From Eremophila alpestris peregrina (lineage: Eukaryota > Chordata > Aves > Passeriformes > Alaudidae): a stretch of 64,000 nucleotides of DNA. How positions within the stretch are numbered: the stretch's first letter is position 1; every line of letters starts with the position of its first letter. The position numbers were made by a program, and so were the translations under genes. The notes under the pieces are model-generated. The model searched no databases. It was not told the DNA's origin and saw only the letters and a list, made by a program, of their open reading frames with translations. The stretch covers positions 2,952,785 to 3,016,784 of the forward strand of contig WMCF01000080.1 of the NCBI GenBank assembly GCA_009792885.1. The letters run 5' to 3'. Below, in pieces: positions 27,201 to 42,200 of this stretch.

Positions 27201-30200
27201 TATTTGGACTATTTATCATAGAGGCCTTCCCTTTAATATCAGTCAATATTCCTTTGATTCAGCTTTGGGACACCTATATTTCTTTAGCAGTTCACATTTG
27301 TATGTGCCTATCCTCATCCTTATATGTCTAATAATTTTGGATTAATTTTGGTTTTGTCAGACCCAGGTAATATTCAGAAGAGCTGAAAGAGGTTTAAAAA
27401 CTAGCATCTAAGACCCAGCATTTATTTTTCAGTACTGCTGGACTGTAAGTCCACTGTAAATTTTATGTTAAAAATAACTCGGAGATGCAAATTCAGAATG
27501 ACCAAATTAATAAGCCTCTTTATCTACTGAGAGTGTTTTAATTTTACATGCCATTTTTCCTCCTGGGGCTTGATCTTTTCCAGTATGCAACTGTGGGAAG
27601 AAGACTATTTGTTTTGTGTTAAGCACAGTCATTCAAGAAAGGACCGACCTCTCACTGAAGTATATGTCACTCAAAGTGAATACAGAATTACTAATCATAT
27701 CCTAAGAGGAAACTGACTTTTCTCTTATGGTATTTCTAATTTCTGTTAAATCAGAGAAACCAATCTGGGAGTCATATTCACCACAAAAAATATTCATCCA
27801 GTTCAGGAAGAAGATCTCACAGACATACTGAAGTCTGATTTTGAAATGCATTCTTCTATGTAATTTTTTCAAGAGTAATCTTGTATGGGTAGAAAAGGAA
27901 GTGGGCTATTAGAGCTAGCATTAGATCCAGGAGTCTGTCTCAAGCACACAAACAACTACGAAGTGCCAACTCTACAAACTGCCTACAAATGACCAAGATT
28001 CGGAAGAGCTGGTAAAATTATTTGTCACTGAAATAACTTGGATTTACAACCAGATCACATAATTTTTAGTATCTACAGAGCAATCTTCCTGACTAATTCT
28101 ACTTTCTGAAGCAATCCAACATATTCTTTTAAATCATGACCTATTGCATGGATCTGCACTTGTACTGGGGCAGCCCCTGTGACCAAAGCATGGTACCAGC
28201 ACAACTGATGCATCTGATCAGAGCTCTGGTGGGAACATGCTGCCACGCAGCTGCCAGGCTGGATGTGCCCAGCTATAATGCCAACACCAGACAGAAGCAG
28301 TGAGCACACCTGTGAGAGGTGTACCCAGGTAGAGAATCCCTCTGCTATGTGACACAGCTCAGGGAAGAGGGAAGCAGGTCAAGCTGACTGACAGCTGTCT
28401 GAATGTGAGTGCCCAGGTGGCCAAAAGCAACAGTGACCAGCAGAACAAGGGATGGGACTGTCCCCCTAGTGAGGCTGCATCTTGAATATTTTACTTTATT
28501 TGGGGCTCCCCACAGCAACAAAGTCATTGGGGTGCTGTAACATGTCCAGTGGAGGGCAACAGAGCTGGGGAGGGATCTGGAGCACAAGTCCTGTGAGGAG
28601 CAGCCATGGGAGCTGGAGTTCTTTAGTCCGAAGAAAAGGAGGCAGAGCAGGGCCCCTACCTTAAATCTACCCAAGAGGATGTAGGTGGGGAGTTAGTCTC
28701 CTACCCAAAGAAACAAGCAATTGAATATGCAGAAACAGCCTCAAGTTGTACCAGGGTTGGTTTAGAATGGATAAAAGAATTTATTCATCAAAAGAGTTAC
28801 CAACCACTGGAACAGGCTGCCCAGGGACATGGTTGAATTTGTCCCCAGAGGAATTTAGAAACCATGTAGACACGGCACTTAAGGACATAATTTAGTGGTG
28901 TACTTGGCAGTACTGGTTTAATGGTTGGACTCAAGGATTCTAAAGGTCTTTTCCAATCTAAGTGATTCAGTAGTTCTGAGATCAATATAGGCTGCTGACA
29001 ATGGGATTCAGAGTTGCTCCATGGAGTAGGGCCTGGGGGTGCTGGTGGATGAAAAGCTGGACAATACCTGGCAATGTGCACTTGCAGCCCAGGAAGCCAA
29101 ACATATCCTGGGCTGCATCCAAAGCAGCGTGGCCAGCAGGGCAAGGGAGGGCATTCTGCCTCTCTACTCTGCTCCTCATCTGGAGTACTGCAGCCTGTGG
29201 GAGCAGGTCCAGAGAAGGGCCATAAAGTTGAGAAGAGGGACATAACACATCTCCTCTAAGAAAAAGGCAGAGAGAGTTGGTGGTGTTCAGCCTGAAGAAG
29301 AGAAGGCTCTGGGGAGACTTCTCAGCAGCTTTTCAGTATTTAAAGTGGGCCAAAAAGAAAGATGGTAACAGACTTTACCAGAACCTTTTTTGACAAGTCA
29401 AGGGGTAACACTTTAAAACTAAGAGCAGAATTGGACTAGATATTAGGAATTTTCTTACAATGAGAGTGGCAAGATACTGGCATGAGTTGCCCAGAGATGG
29501 GGTGGATGCCCACCCCTGGGAACATTCAAGGTCAGGATGAGTGTCGGAGGAACTTTGCTCATTGCAGGGAGGTTAAACTGAATGAACTTTAAAGGTCTCC
29601 TCCAAGCAACCCATTCTATAATTCCAACTGAAATCACATGTTCCAAAAGTTTTCTATGTAATTTCCACGTAATTACTAATTCTTTAGCAAAACTTTAAGA
29701 TTTGAAATAAATTTTTACTAGAAAACAGACAGCAATCTAAACAGATAGTAAGTGGCAGAATCAATCTTACCCAGAGTACAAGTAAAAAAAAAGTAAATTG
29801 TCTGTACACATGCAAGGTAATTTCTCCTGAAGAACACAAGCTCATCAGTGAGTAAGATTACTAGTAATATGGACAAAGTCTCTTCTATTTTATTTCAAAG
29901 TCAATTTCTATTTTATAGTGATAAATTATAATTTTACATATATCATGCAAGAGAAAAGTCAAAAGAAAAAATCATTATCTCAAAAAATACCTCTAATTTT
30001 ATCCAAATTATCTTAAAAATTGCCAGTATGTTTACTTTTCTCACTTTAAAGTAAATTCAGTGATTAAAGGGTAAGTAATAATAACATGAAAAATAAGAAT
30101 TCCATTTCATCATTTAAGAAAGGAGTTCACTATTTTATATAGTAAGGCAATGCAAAAAATTATTAGACATTTTCCATGTAACAGTCTAAAGTATCAACAG

Positions 30201-33200
30201 TAGTTTCATAGTATGGAAGGAGTATTTTCTACTAATGCTTTTGCATTGAACAAATCCGCTAAGAGTTCAGTAACTTCTGTCTTGACTAAAAAGTACTTTG
30301 AAATAAATACCTAGTACATAAACTGCAAGAGGTACGTTAACTTAATCACCACCATAAAACTCAAATTAAGAAACTGTAAATCAGGTAAAAGCTGAATTAT
30401 TATTTTTGGTAAATTACTGCATTGGGTAAATACATACATTAAAACTACCAAGATCCAGAAGTAGTAAATTTGATGTATGATCATAGAATCCTTTTTGTGG
30501 AACAATAATGTATGAAGCCATGAGGTTTATTTTGAGGTCCAGAACTTTCTGGGTTTCAATAATATACAACAAACCTGAAAAAATAGTACAATTATTACAT
30601 ACAAACAAACCAAATTAATTCATACAGAACCTGGAGGATCAAAAGAAAGTGACAAAAAGAAAATCAGGCCTAATTTTAAATAAATTCTGTGTGTTAGATA
30701 ACTAAGATATATATGCTCCTCATATCTTTTCTGAACCATTCATTACAGACACTCCTTAAAGAAAAATCGAGTAAGTGAAATGATGATAGCAAAAAGTGCT
30801 AACTGACAAGTATAGAAAACAACACGAGATATGCAAACTCAAAAAAGTTTCTCACTGAGCAGAGATGAAATGAGAAGAACTGGAATGTGAACTGCAACTT
30901 CGAAATTACTGAGTTAATCCACATTTTTCCAGAGATTCAGTAATTTATTTGCTCTAGAATTTCTTATTAGGAGTGTCCAACTACACTAGTCAAACTGCAA
31001 GTGTTTATTGATACTGAGACACACAAGTTTACACTGCTGACAAACATCTCCATCTTGAGATACCAAAGATAAAATATATAATCTTGCCAAAAATATGTTT
31101 AAAAATCATGCAATTAGTTGGGAAAATCAGACAGCCATAAGAATTGAGATACAATTCTGCTTTTTTGCTCAGCTGAAGAGGAACGAATGGTATTTGCTTC
31201 AAGTCAGCTCTGGAAACTGCCTTATGATGCAGCCACAACTGCATAAATATTTCACAATGGTGAAATATTTACCATTTACAACAAGCCCATGATCACAGAA
31301 GTAGAGATATTGAATTATGAAGATGACAACATGACAGTCAAGATATCCACTGATAAGATAACAATTAAAATTGTCACATTATCAAAGGTTGTCCTGCCAC
31401 AGGAGAGCAAGGCTAGTCAGTAAACAATTGGATGGCAACTACATTTCAGGATTTGCAAGACAAAACATTTCAGAATATTAAAAAGAGTAAGATTTTTTCA
31501 GTTTCCATTGCTTAGTTGAATTTGAGTGATGCAGAAAGGTCAAGCAAATATTTTCTTGTTTATTTTATTTGGGAAGAAAATGTAGTGGAATAGAGCTCTA
31601 GTAAAACAAGCTTTTGTAATGTCTTTTAGTGCTGCAAAATCTAACTGTTCCAGTGTAGCAGGTTCCTTCAGGTTTGCAATTCACAGTTCCCTTATATTTT
31701 CCAGCTACCTTCTATTGCTTCAAAGAAAAGCGTTAAGAACTCAGTTTTGAGAACTGCAAGTCTGAACATATTAATTACATTTGTATGCTCCTATTTTTCT
31801 TATTCTACCTCTGAGATTAGCATATAGAATATTCTTCAGATCAAATCTTTCTTCCCTGGCAATTCTCTAAGACTCAGACAAGATTTTACAAGCAATGTAC
31901 TGCATATTTTTAGACATTCCCACCAAATCTTTTATTAGCGAGTGGAACAAAGCATTAGGTTACTGTGGGCAACTCAGCATTCTTGTGAGGGTACAAACAG
32001 TATTGGATATACCTGTACAGTAACAATATGCTTTAATTGTAATAAAAACAGAGCATGATCTCATATTTCCACAAAATAATTATTTATGATCAACCCCACT
32101 ATATTTGGTGCTAATGAGAAGAGAATCAAGCATATTATATCTAAGTAAATTTAAAATTTCATCTCAGAAATGAACAATGAAATATTGGATCAATATACTC
32201 AATATTGCTCAAGAAATTTCTGAAAAGACAAGCAAGCTGACCAATTAATTCTGGTTAATCTGATATTAATCCTTATTAAATAGTTCATTAAAAGATGAAC
32301 TAATGACTAAAAATACCATTGATGCTTGATTTCCCTCCCAATACTATCCTGATAATAGCAATGAATTAAATAAACATTTTGCTTGAGTCTTCTTTAAATC
32401 CTTATCACTTGATTATTCAGATTTTTTTATATTTACAATTTAATTATTAATAGGTTATAAAATTAAAAGAGGTTTAAGACCACATCCATTGTTTGTTTTT
32501 GTTCTTTTAAAAATAATTTATATAGGAAATCTCCTTTCAGCATCTACTCCTATGCACAGGGACAGGACGCTGTGCTGGACACATCTCTGATTTAAAAAGC
32601 CTCAGACATCCTTACTGGAACACATTAATTCCATAGATCTCAGTGTTAGTCAGTATTCAGCATTAGCATTCATGTCTTAAAACATAAGATTTCTAGAGAT
32701 AAACAGGATGAAATGAAAACTAGTGAAATGGCTGTAAAACTGAGGAGCGGGAAGGCAGATAAATATAGTTTCTATAACTTGAACAAAGTCAACCCAAATC
32801 AAAATCAGTAATCATCAAGAAAGCCAGAAAAATGAAAGGTATGAAAGGCATAATGTCCTGAAAATCAAGAAATCTGAAAAGGATTTAGAGGTTAACTTAG
32901 ATGGCTAATATCTCAGAATCAATATTTGAGGAGTATTAAATAACTAAGGCCTTTTACATATCAGATGAACAAAACAGAAGACGTAAAAAACTCTTTTAAC
33001 TCTATTGAAGTAAAAATTCTCAAAGACTATCTATGGCTTTGGAACATTTTATTCCACAAATAAGTGGAAATAACTGAATTTTAAAAAGATACAAACATAA
33101 AATTATTCAATACCTAGAATAAACACATTGCAATGATATTGAATAATTCAACTTATTTAGGCGCTGTGTTAGGAAGCTATGACTTGGACACACACATCTC

Positions 33201-36200
33201 CATAGGGAAAGATACAGTTTTAGCACTCCTACAACCTGAAACTCGTCTGAGTGTGCCATCAGAAAAGCATGCAGCACTTGCCTGTTGATGTTTTTTCACG
33301 GAATTCTTCGAGTTTCATCAGAGTTGCTGATGTCAATTGCTCTAAATGTACATCTTTCGGAGGTCTGAAGAAATCCACTAAGCTATTTACTGTCACCTGT
33401 TAGAAAAAAATTGTAAATTTACTATTAAGTAGGATTTTTGACTATTTATAGCTCATTCAAGTATTTACTTACTGCATCATATATTATTTCCAGTGGTTGT
33501 GATTCTATTCTAATCCTCTGATCTGCTTTCTCATCCAAAGGATTAGTCTCAAACATTATGCTTAAAAGTGAGGTACTCTCATCCGAATAGACAGTTCGAG
33601 AAGACAGGAGGCGAGGTGTACACTTTCTTTGGGACACGCCTGTAACTTCAAGTGAGGTAATTTTTGTTTCAAACCTGTAAAAAAATGTAAGCAGGCTGAT
33701 CAGATGCAATATCCATCTGGCTACGTACCATGAGATGGTAAGAGCACAAAAAATTAGAAAAAAATAAAACCAGTACAATACATTTCTACCCGAACTATAA
33801 AAACGTTATTCTAAGGATTTAATACATACATCCAGGTTTAACTGTTTTCCATTTCATTGTGTTTTGTGTCTGTTAGCTGCCCCTATCTAAACACAAAAGG
33901 GCATCCAAGTTGTCTCCTTCATACACATTTCAAGAGGACAGGTGTCAGGGCAGGTAAGAGATACAAACTCTCAGGAATTAGACGGTATATTTACAGTGGG
34001 AAACAGACATACAGCAGAGAGAAAAGGGTTCTGGTGCAGAGAAATGAAGGAAACAAAGATAAATAGTCTCAATACTCCAAGAGGTACTTTTTACATCTTA
34101 GATTTTTCTGGCTTTTTCAATACAATACCCACCTCTGTAACAGCTCTCAGTGGAAGATTTTATCTCCCAACACTCTAAGAAAAATATTTCACTAGAAAAA
34201 ATGTAGTATCTTTTCCCTTTTTCTTAGTACAATAGCATTGTAAGAGCCATTTAGAGGCACAAGAGTACCAACAGAAAACACAGAAGCAAAACTTCTAAAA
34301 AAATATGCTTAAATAATCAAGATCAATAGTATCTTAATATCATACATGTATTATGTGTCTCAAAGTAGAAGGGACAAGGTTTAAAAGAGAAGGGTGACCT
34401 TCTCCCAGAATTTTTAAGTCACTACATTTGAAATAAAATAGAAATATTTCAGTAGGTGCTTTTCACCACCTACTGTGAGAGTACAAAACAAAGGAAAAAT
34501 TATCAGTTACATCTTTCGTCCACAAATCTACAAGTGAACTGCAAACACAAGAACTTTTCAGTCATGTTAAATGCCTACAAACAAGTGGTTGCAAGATCAC
34601 TTTGTGCAGGTCAAGTGTCAAAAGGAAACTTAGCAGTCACTTTTCAAAGCAATAACAAGTTAGTAGCTGGATTGTTTGCACATACAATGACAAACTAAAA
34701 AGAAGCATATCCGTATTAGCACAAAAAGCTCCAAGGATGCAGAGAATTCAATCATGGAAAGAGTAGCCATGATTCATCCCTTTCTGCAGAATGATTCCAC
34801 TCCAAACTGCACAAGAAATTACACTTAAATAGCATAACAACAGTCTTAAAATGCCTACTAATCATCATCATCATTTCATGAAAGGCAAAACCAGTTTGAT
34901 AGAGAAAGCTCACCTTATTGCTTGTGCACCTGGTCGTTGGGTAAATACTGTACTCAAGTCAGTTAATGCAAATTCTATTAGCTGAGGAGTTTGCTTGTTT
35001 TCTCTTATTGATATTGACATACTTAGTAAGTTCACAGAGAACTTCATGGCTTCATACTAGATACGCCAGAAAAACAACACAGGAGTATAAAATTCATTAA
35101 TATACATCTTGATACAGTTTATGAAGAGATGAAAGCTATAACTAAGTTTGTAGATTGTATCATAACTGATGTTAAAGTCTACGAAGAGGCAGGGCTAAAC
35201 TAGAGAGTAGAGTATGTTTAAAAACATGAGTTTTTGATATCTTTACCACATTTTGTGATAAAGACTCTCTGATGCAGAGCTAGAAAGCGATTCATCATGT
35301 CATCCTTGGTATCTCACAGTAAGATGATTTATCAGACTATTTCCAAGTGGTTCAAAATGTTGCTCTTTCCTGTTACAATCCTTGAATAATCTCTGTCTTT
35401 ATATAATCATTTATTCTACCTCAGCTACTATCACTCATATTTTAATTCCAGTGCATTTCCTGATCCTTCATTAAGATTCCCTAGTGCACTTTCTTAAAAA
35501 GCTTTTGAATATTGTAAGATAATATATGAATTACTTCAATATTTAAACCACAATACACTACATCTATGATCTTATTCTTGTTAAAGCAAAAATTTACACT
35601 TCAGTATTTCAGAATATCCAAAAGTAAGCTTTATAACCACTATATTGAAACTGCATCTAAGGATGCTCTGTTACCGAGAAAATTGACAAGCAGTAACTTC
35701 ATTAAAAGGTATCAGAACAGCATTCAAATATAGAGACAGAGCTTCAAGTAAGTTAAAAGTGATTTCCTATCATCTTTATAGATTTTTATTAGTAGATAAA
35801 GCTATCAACTGTTTGTTTTCATATAGTCAGCTATGACTTACTGATTTTGGAAGGGTTGGATCCACAGTTGTTTCACTATATCCAATTGCTGCATAAAGTT
35901 TAGCCTTCTCTTCCTGTGTCATCAGTTCTTCAAGACCTGGCACATTTCAAGAGGTTAGTTAAATTCAGTATAGGCATCTGAAAAATGCTAATACTGTTAT
36001 ACACTTTCCTGTGCTTGGTAACTCTGTAATATGCAGAGTTAATATGGTCAACATGTCTGTCCTGAATTAGTAGAAGAAAATATCCTGGGGTTTAAAGCTA
36101 AGTCTTGCAAATCTAAAGCACTCTTTAACATGCTCTTACAATTTTTTCCCTACCTATTCCATTTCCTAGATTGTTAATAACAGAAGCAGCCTTTCTGATT

Positions 36201-39200
36201 TACTATGTTCCATAACCTTTACTAGGTGTGTCATAAATCAAACATACAGTGCATGAAATAGACAAATTTTAAAATGAATGCAGGTAAAATTGTTTACATT
36301 CCATTAATTTCTACTGTGTTCAGAAGGTTCAGAAGGAACCATGGAAGGAGTTGCACAATTGTACAACCTCTGTTACATGCAATTAACAATTACATCAGCA
36401 AAAGAAAAGGCTAAGAGAAAATGTAAACAGCAGTAACTTGACAACAAAGTCCCATTGCTAGGGACCTAGGACTCCAACAGATTCCTAGTAATGAAAAGAA
36501 TACCAATAAAATGATCATACTTGAGCCCTTTACTTCTTGGTTTTGTTCATCCTTTTTTTGACTCGACCAGCTCCATATCCAGCTAAACCAGCCACCGGAA
36601 TTTTCATCATCTTGTTTAACTCCTGGCCTGTAGATTTTCAATCCTGCCTTAGTTGCCTTAAATTTAAAAAATATTCAGGTAAGTAATTTTCTTCATGCTT
36701 TTTTTCTTTATTTTCCTAAGAAAAAAAATCTAGACCCACGACAGCTCTAACATATCAGAACATCATTAGATAACCATTAAAAAGGCAAAATGTTGTTTTT
36801 TAGTCTCCCTTGTAGCCACTTTTTCAAGTACACAGTGCATTACTGGAACAATTTTATTTTGCATAATAACAACCACCTTTATAAAAGAACAGAACATTTA
36901 AAAGGTCAATAAACATTTCTTACATAGCAGGTTTTCTCTCCAGCTTTCACCATAAAAAACCCTCAACATTATATGCAACAGCTTTCTGAAGAATCATTTA
37001 AAATACATACGTAAGCAATTAAATAGCCATCAAAGGCCAAATTTTACATTAGCCCTATATTTTTCATTTCAAGATGGATACAAAGCAATTTTTAAAGTAT
37101 TTACTCTCATAATACAGTATTATAATCCAATAATCCACATAATCCAATATCTAACTACTCGTGTATGTGATACATATAGTTAAATAGCAAGGAACCCTTC
37201 CCTTCTCCCATGTTCATTATTTCCACAACTAAGGGATGACCTATCTGATGATTCCAATACTGGGTCCTCAGATAGTGTAAACTACATCCAAAACTGGCCA
37301 CTAAAAGTTTGTCATGGAGATGGCAAACAAACATTAAGTGAACCAAGAGACAAATTTGTTCTCAGAACTGTAGTGATCCACACAAATTAATTGTCTTTGT
37401 GACTAATGCGATCCAAAAATACACAAACAATTGCAGATAAGCCCTAAATGTAAAGATACTCTGGTGAGAGTGAGACAGGGATCCCTTCCCAGCATTCAAA
37501 GCCCAAAGACCTCCGCAACACAGGACAAACAGCTGACTATAAATTAGTACTCTGTAGGGACTTGTCACATCTACATATCTACTGGCCAAAGGACTCAGCA
37601 TAAAAATGTGAAGGCTTCTGGATTTATACTATTGAAGCGCCTCAGAGAGATGATGCAGAATGTCAACAACACAACGCTTCAAAAAATTTGAACAAAGTCC
37701 TCAAAAGTCTGCTTTAGAAAGAGGACATGTCATCATGTAGATGTTACAAAGTGAGCGACTCAGAGGAAAAATGGACAGGTCTTGGATAAAAGGAGTTTAG
37801 GTCTGTGAAACTACAGGTTTCTGAGATACTGGGGTGCTGGAGGACAATTGCCATGGAGAATAAGTGATGTTTAAAGCTATGACTCTTAACATGTCTGAGG
37901 CAGAAGCAGGCACCAGAGCCCAAGGTAAGAAACACTGCAGAAGCCACTTCTGCAAAGATAAAGAAAAAAATTCTGTGCAGTATGGGAACTAAAAAATTTG
38001 CTGAAGAATCCTCTCGAACTTTCCCTATCCTCCACTTACAATGGTTTAGTAATCAACACAGTCATAGACTGAAAGCTTAATCAGCAGGGTCAACTATTTT
38101 GACTAAAAGAGAGAACTAGCTGAAAGATAGGTGTAGCCAGGTACTCTCTGCTCTCAAGTAACAAGCAACTGAACATGCAGAAACGCCCTCAAGTTGTGCC
38201 AGAAAAGGTTTATATAGGCTATTAGGAAAAGTTTCTTCACTGAAAGGGTTGCCAAGCAAAGGAACAAGCTGCCCAGGGATGTGATTGAGTCACCATCCCT
38301 GGAGGTATTTAAAAGGCACGAAGATGCTTTGGAACATGTAGTTCACTGGTAGACATAGCAGTTTTTCGTTAATAGTTCAACTTGGTGATCTTCCAGGTCC
38401 TTTCCAACCTAAATAATTCCATTACTGTGTTCTTACTTAGGTAAATCCTAGAAGTCTGCCCTGGGTTGAAAGGACAACATTTCCCAATCTGATACAGCAA
38501 CTTGAAGCTTAGCTCACTGAAAGCTACTGTTTGGTACTTCAAGCACTCGTGATAAAGAAGCAAAAGTGGTCTGAGATTTGGAATATAAAATTCTGGCTAC
38601 AAAGTTGCCGGAAAATCAGCACTGTGATCACAAACCTGATTTCTAAGGAGCTTGACTTCAAGGTCGAGATAAAAGTAAGCCCTTGAAATTCAGCTCTTAG
38701 GTATGTTTGTAAGAAACAGAAAAGCTTGGCAAATAGCAGAATTATTTGCCTGGCTTTACTCAGCCCACATCTAATGGGTGCTCCTTTAAATACCTGGCAG
38801 ACTTAAGGCTAGTAGTAGTTTTGTCTCTTCTAAGTCCTTTGAATCCTTTTTCAAAGGTATGACCTGATAACAGTAACATAGATGGCTCCTGAGAGATAGA
38901 TGGAGACAGAACACAACTCAAAATCACTGGAATTTCAGGAATTCCATCAACTTGCAAAAAAGTTGGAGGAAAAAGATAAAACCAAGACAAACTATACACT
39001 ACAAGATAAGACTATTCCAAAATCAAATGAGAACTAAACCAAAACCAAACTTTCCCCCACCCCATGAAAAGCATTCCAATTTGGACAAACTGAAGGGAAA
39101 CAGTCATGAATGTTTCTTCTAGTTCTGGTAAAGTCTGGATAATGGTAACACAAGCATCCAAATGGGGGTGTACATAGAGACAAATAGAAGGAAAAATCAC

Positions 39201-42200
39201 ATTTACAGATTCCTCTTCAGAGTTTTGGGTTAGAAGTACAATATCTGTGACTGGAGCATATATTGCATTTATACTATATTGAATATACTTCACATATCAA
39301 AAAAAAAAAAATGCTTTCAAGCACTGCCATAAGCAGTAACTGGTATTTATAAAGTTTAATTATTAATTACTGCCTTCTTTCAGATTACAAACTTACTATT
39401 CTGCTTATTTTTAGGCACCTTGATTATTAATGGAGAAAGACCACAGATTTGAGAAAAGCTATCAGTATTTCACTTCAGTGTCCTAGAAAGATGCTCAGAC
39501 AGTATATGTAAAACAAAGCAGCACATGAACCTAAGAAAACCAAGGCTAACAAATTAATTGAAACTACTCAAGTCACATTATCTTGCATAATTCCACTAAT
39601 CTGCTTAAATGTATTCTGCATTTGCTCTGAGTAACATTTGCAAATGGAAACACTGCATCTCTTTGCAAAGAGTCAACAAACTACAGGTGATCACTCAATG
39701 TAACACAGTATCAGGAAAAAAAGAATAAACTAATAGTCTAGATTGTTGTGGGGTGGAGGGGATCCTCCACCTGACAGCTTTGGGTATAATTGTTCCCAAT
39801 TTGACTTTGGTCATCCTTTGGCCACATTTTCCACAGTAAATTTTTCCCACCAGAAACAGAAAGGGATTTATCCCAGATCAATCATTTTGAAGAAAGAGTA
39901 TATGCTGTTATTTAATTTTTGTTTAACTACAAGTTGAAAAACCATCTATGCCTTATAATAAAATCCATGAACAAGGAAAACTGAAAGACTGTATGATACA
40001 CAATTCAATCACCATAGCTAAAAGGCATCTGCCTAAAATCTCCACAACCTCATGTTTCAGTTATTCACAGACTCATTTAAATGATGCAATTTTACCTCAA
40101 CTTCTGCTTGCTGCCTTGCTAGAGTGATGTTAAAAATATCCAAGGTCTTTTCGAATTCCTGGAATAGAGATGAGAAATTATTTTTGACAATTCAACAATT
40201 GTTACATTCTATAGCTCAGTTTTACAGGAAACAATAGCAAGCAATTCCATTTATGCATCCAAGTTAATTCACTCAATCTGAAAACTTAAACCTGGAAAAG
40301 AAAAACACATCAGTTTAAGCTGTTCTTTCTTGCAGTTCCTAATTTAAAGAATTAACTCATGTACTTGTTAGTACTATTCAGAGAAAGGTAGTGACAAAGT
40401 TGCAAGTATGGCCACATAAAATTTTTATTTCAACTTAGAACTGATTTAGGAACATTTTCACATTTAAGCTTGAACAAGTATCAAGATGAACACTATTTAA
40501 GCCTTCAACAGAAAGTTACTAACCTCCAACAATTTTAAGATTTCTTCATTAGGTTTTTTTGATGTTATCTTTGTTTTATACATCTCTTTATAGTTCTTCA
40601 CTTGCTTCCTATGATGTGAAATATGTTCCCACGACCACATTTGAAGCTTAGGTTGAACACTTACTTCAAGGATGCCATAAATAACATATTTCCACCTAAA
40701 AGCAGAGACAAACATATAGCTTTATCTGTCTTTTGGTATATTGAAAAGACTCCTAAGGCTTTGCAGACTGTCACTAAACACAACTTCAAGTTGCCAAGAG
40801 TGAAATCCCCTGACTAATATTGCACTTCTGATCAGCTGAGAAACCTAAGAATTGCACTCTTTTCCCCACACAAAGTTGACAGATTGCCAGTTCCTAAATT
40901 CAAAGGTAGCTGTGTATGAAAAGTACCCACAAATCTATGCATGCATACATGAGAATAATCAAAATATATTTGTAAGGAGCCTTCTGAAAAGAAATCAAAT
41001 CCTTGCCATCTGTGTTGCAAAGGTTTGCCTATTTTTAGGTAAAAGCTTTGTTCTTGTAATCCTACCTTAACATATAACTGGGAGGCCTTCATTTAAACAA
41101 ATTTATTGTTAAAGATGCAAAAAACACTATCAGACTTAAGTTCCTGATAATGGTCTTTAAGATCACAATCACAGGTTTTCAAATACTGTGTCCTCAGCTT
41201 TGGTTTGAGGTCCCCATCAACTTCTGAGAAAACTAGCTTAAGAAAAAATAATAAAAACAAAAAAAACTTCCTTTTGGAAGGAAATGAGTTCTAACCTCCT
41301 GAAGTAAGAAGCAATTCCTTGGTAATTATTTCATGCTAGTGACTAGCAAATTATTTTCAAAGCCTAAGGTTGCCTACCATATCTTGGCGTTGTTATGCAC
41401 TGGAACATCAGGTCTGTACTTCCTATAGGGCAGATTCCGAGTCATCATGTCAATAGACTCAAGAAGCTCCATAACACTGAAGTACTAGGCAAACAAATTA
41501 AAACAAATTCAAATTATTATCTTTCTGAAAACAACAGGTATCAAGCTTCTCTTTGAAAAGAAAATCAGTTATAAAGAAAAACAAGGCTAAGTTAAGAGAT
41601 TCTATATGTAGCTATAAAATTTCAGACTGCCTTTCTTATTCTTGCAAACTAAATTTTACAACATTTTACAACATCAGAAAAATAGTTGGTACCTGTGGCT
41701 TATTGAATTCAACAGTTATATCCTGTAAGTTTACATCCAAATCTATTTTCGGCGATGAAAAGTCAACATCAGATCGAGGATTCATAAGGAGTTTGGCTTT
41801 AGCTGAAATTGGGCGGAATACTAAAAAAAACACAAGTTGATATAAAAAGTGCAATGAAATAATTTAAGACTGCAATAAATTATGCATATACTTATCTTAA
41901 ATTATGCCAGATTGTTAGTTTTAAAATGCTAGACTTGAAAAACATGAACTGCACCAAAACATCTTAAGATAGAATACAATTTATACTCAATTTTCAGTTT
42001 CACTCTGGCAACAAATTTTTGCAGAACACCACCACAAACTTTCCTGTATGCTGAACTACATACAGACATTTCAATAAATAGTTTACATTAGTAAGAAATG
42101 TAATCTTTTTTGGCTATGACACATTTATAGTACAAGGCAGCTTCAAATATAGCATTTATTTCATTATGGGAATGCCTATTCCACAAGATTTTATTATTGT

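Larger units (their letters stand above)
26771..30437 (-). other. VPS13A intron 20
   Basis: 3.7-kb intron; 28.3-29.6 kb is two CR1 ends in tandem and the rest is AT-rich sequence without recognised content. Confidence 0.75.
33675..40095 (-). other. VPS13A introns 14-17 (exons 15-17 lie inside)
   Basis: AT-rich introns; the largest, intron 14 (36,657-40,095), holds one CR1 end at 38.1-38.4 kb. Nothing else recognised. Confidence 0.7.

Noticed and set aside
28073..29259. Several plus- and minus-strand ORFs of 60-148 residues
   Set aside because: All lie within or beside CR1 3' ends; they are transposon or shadow frames.
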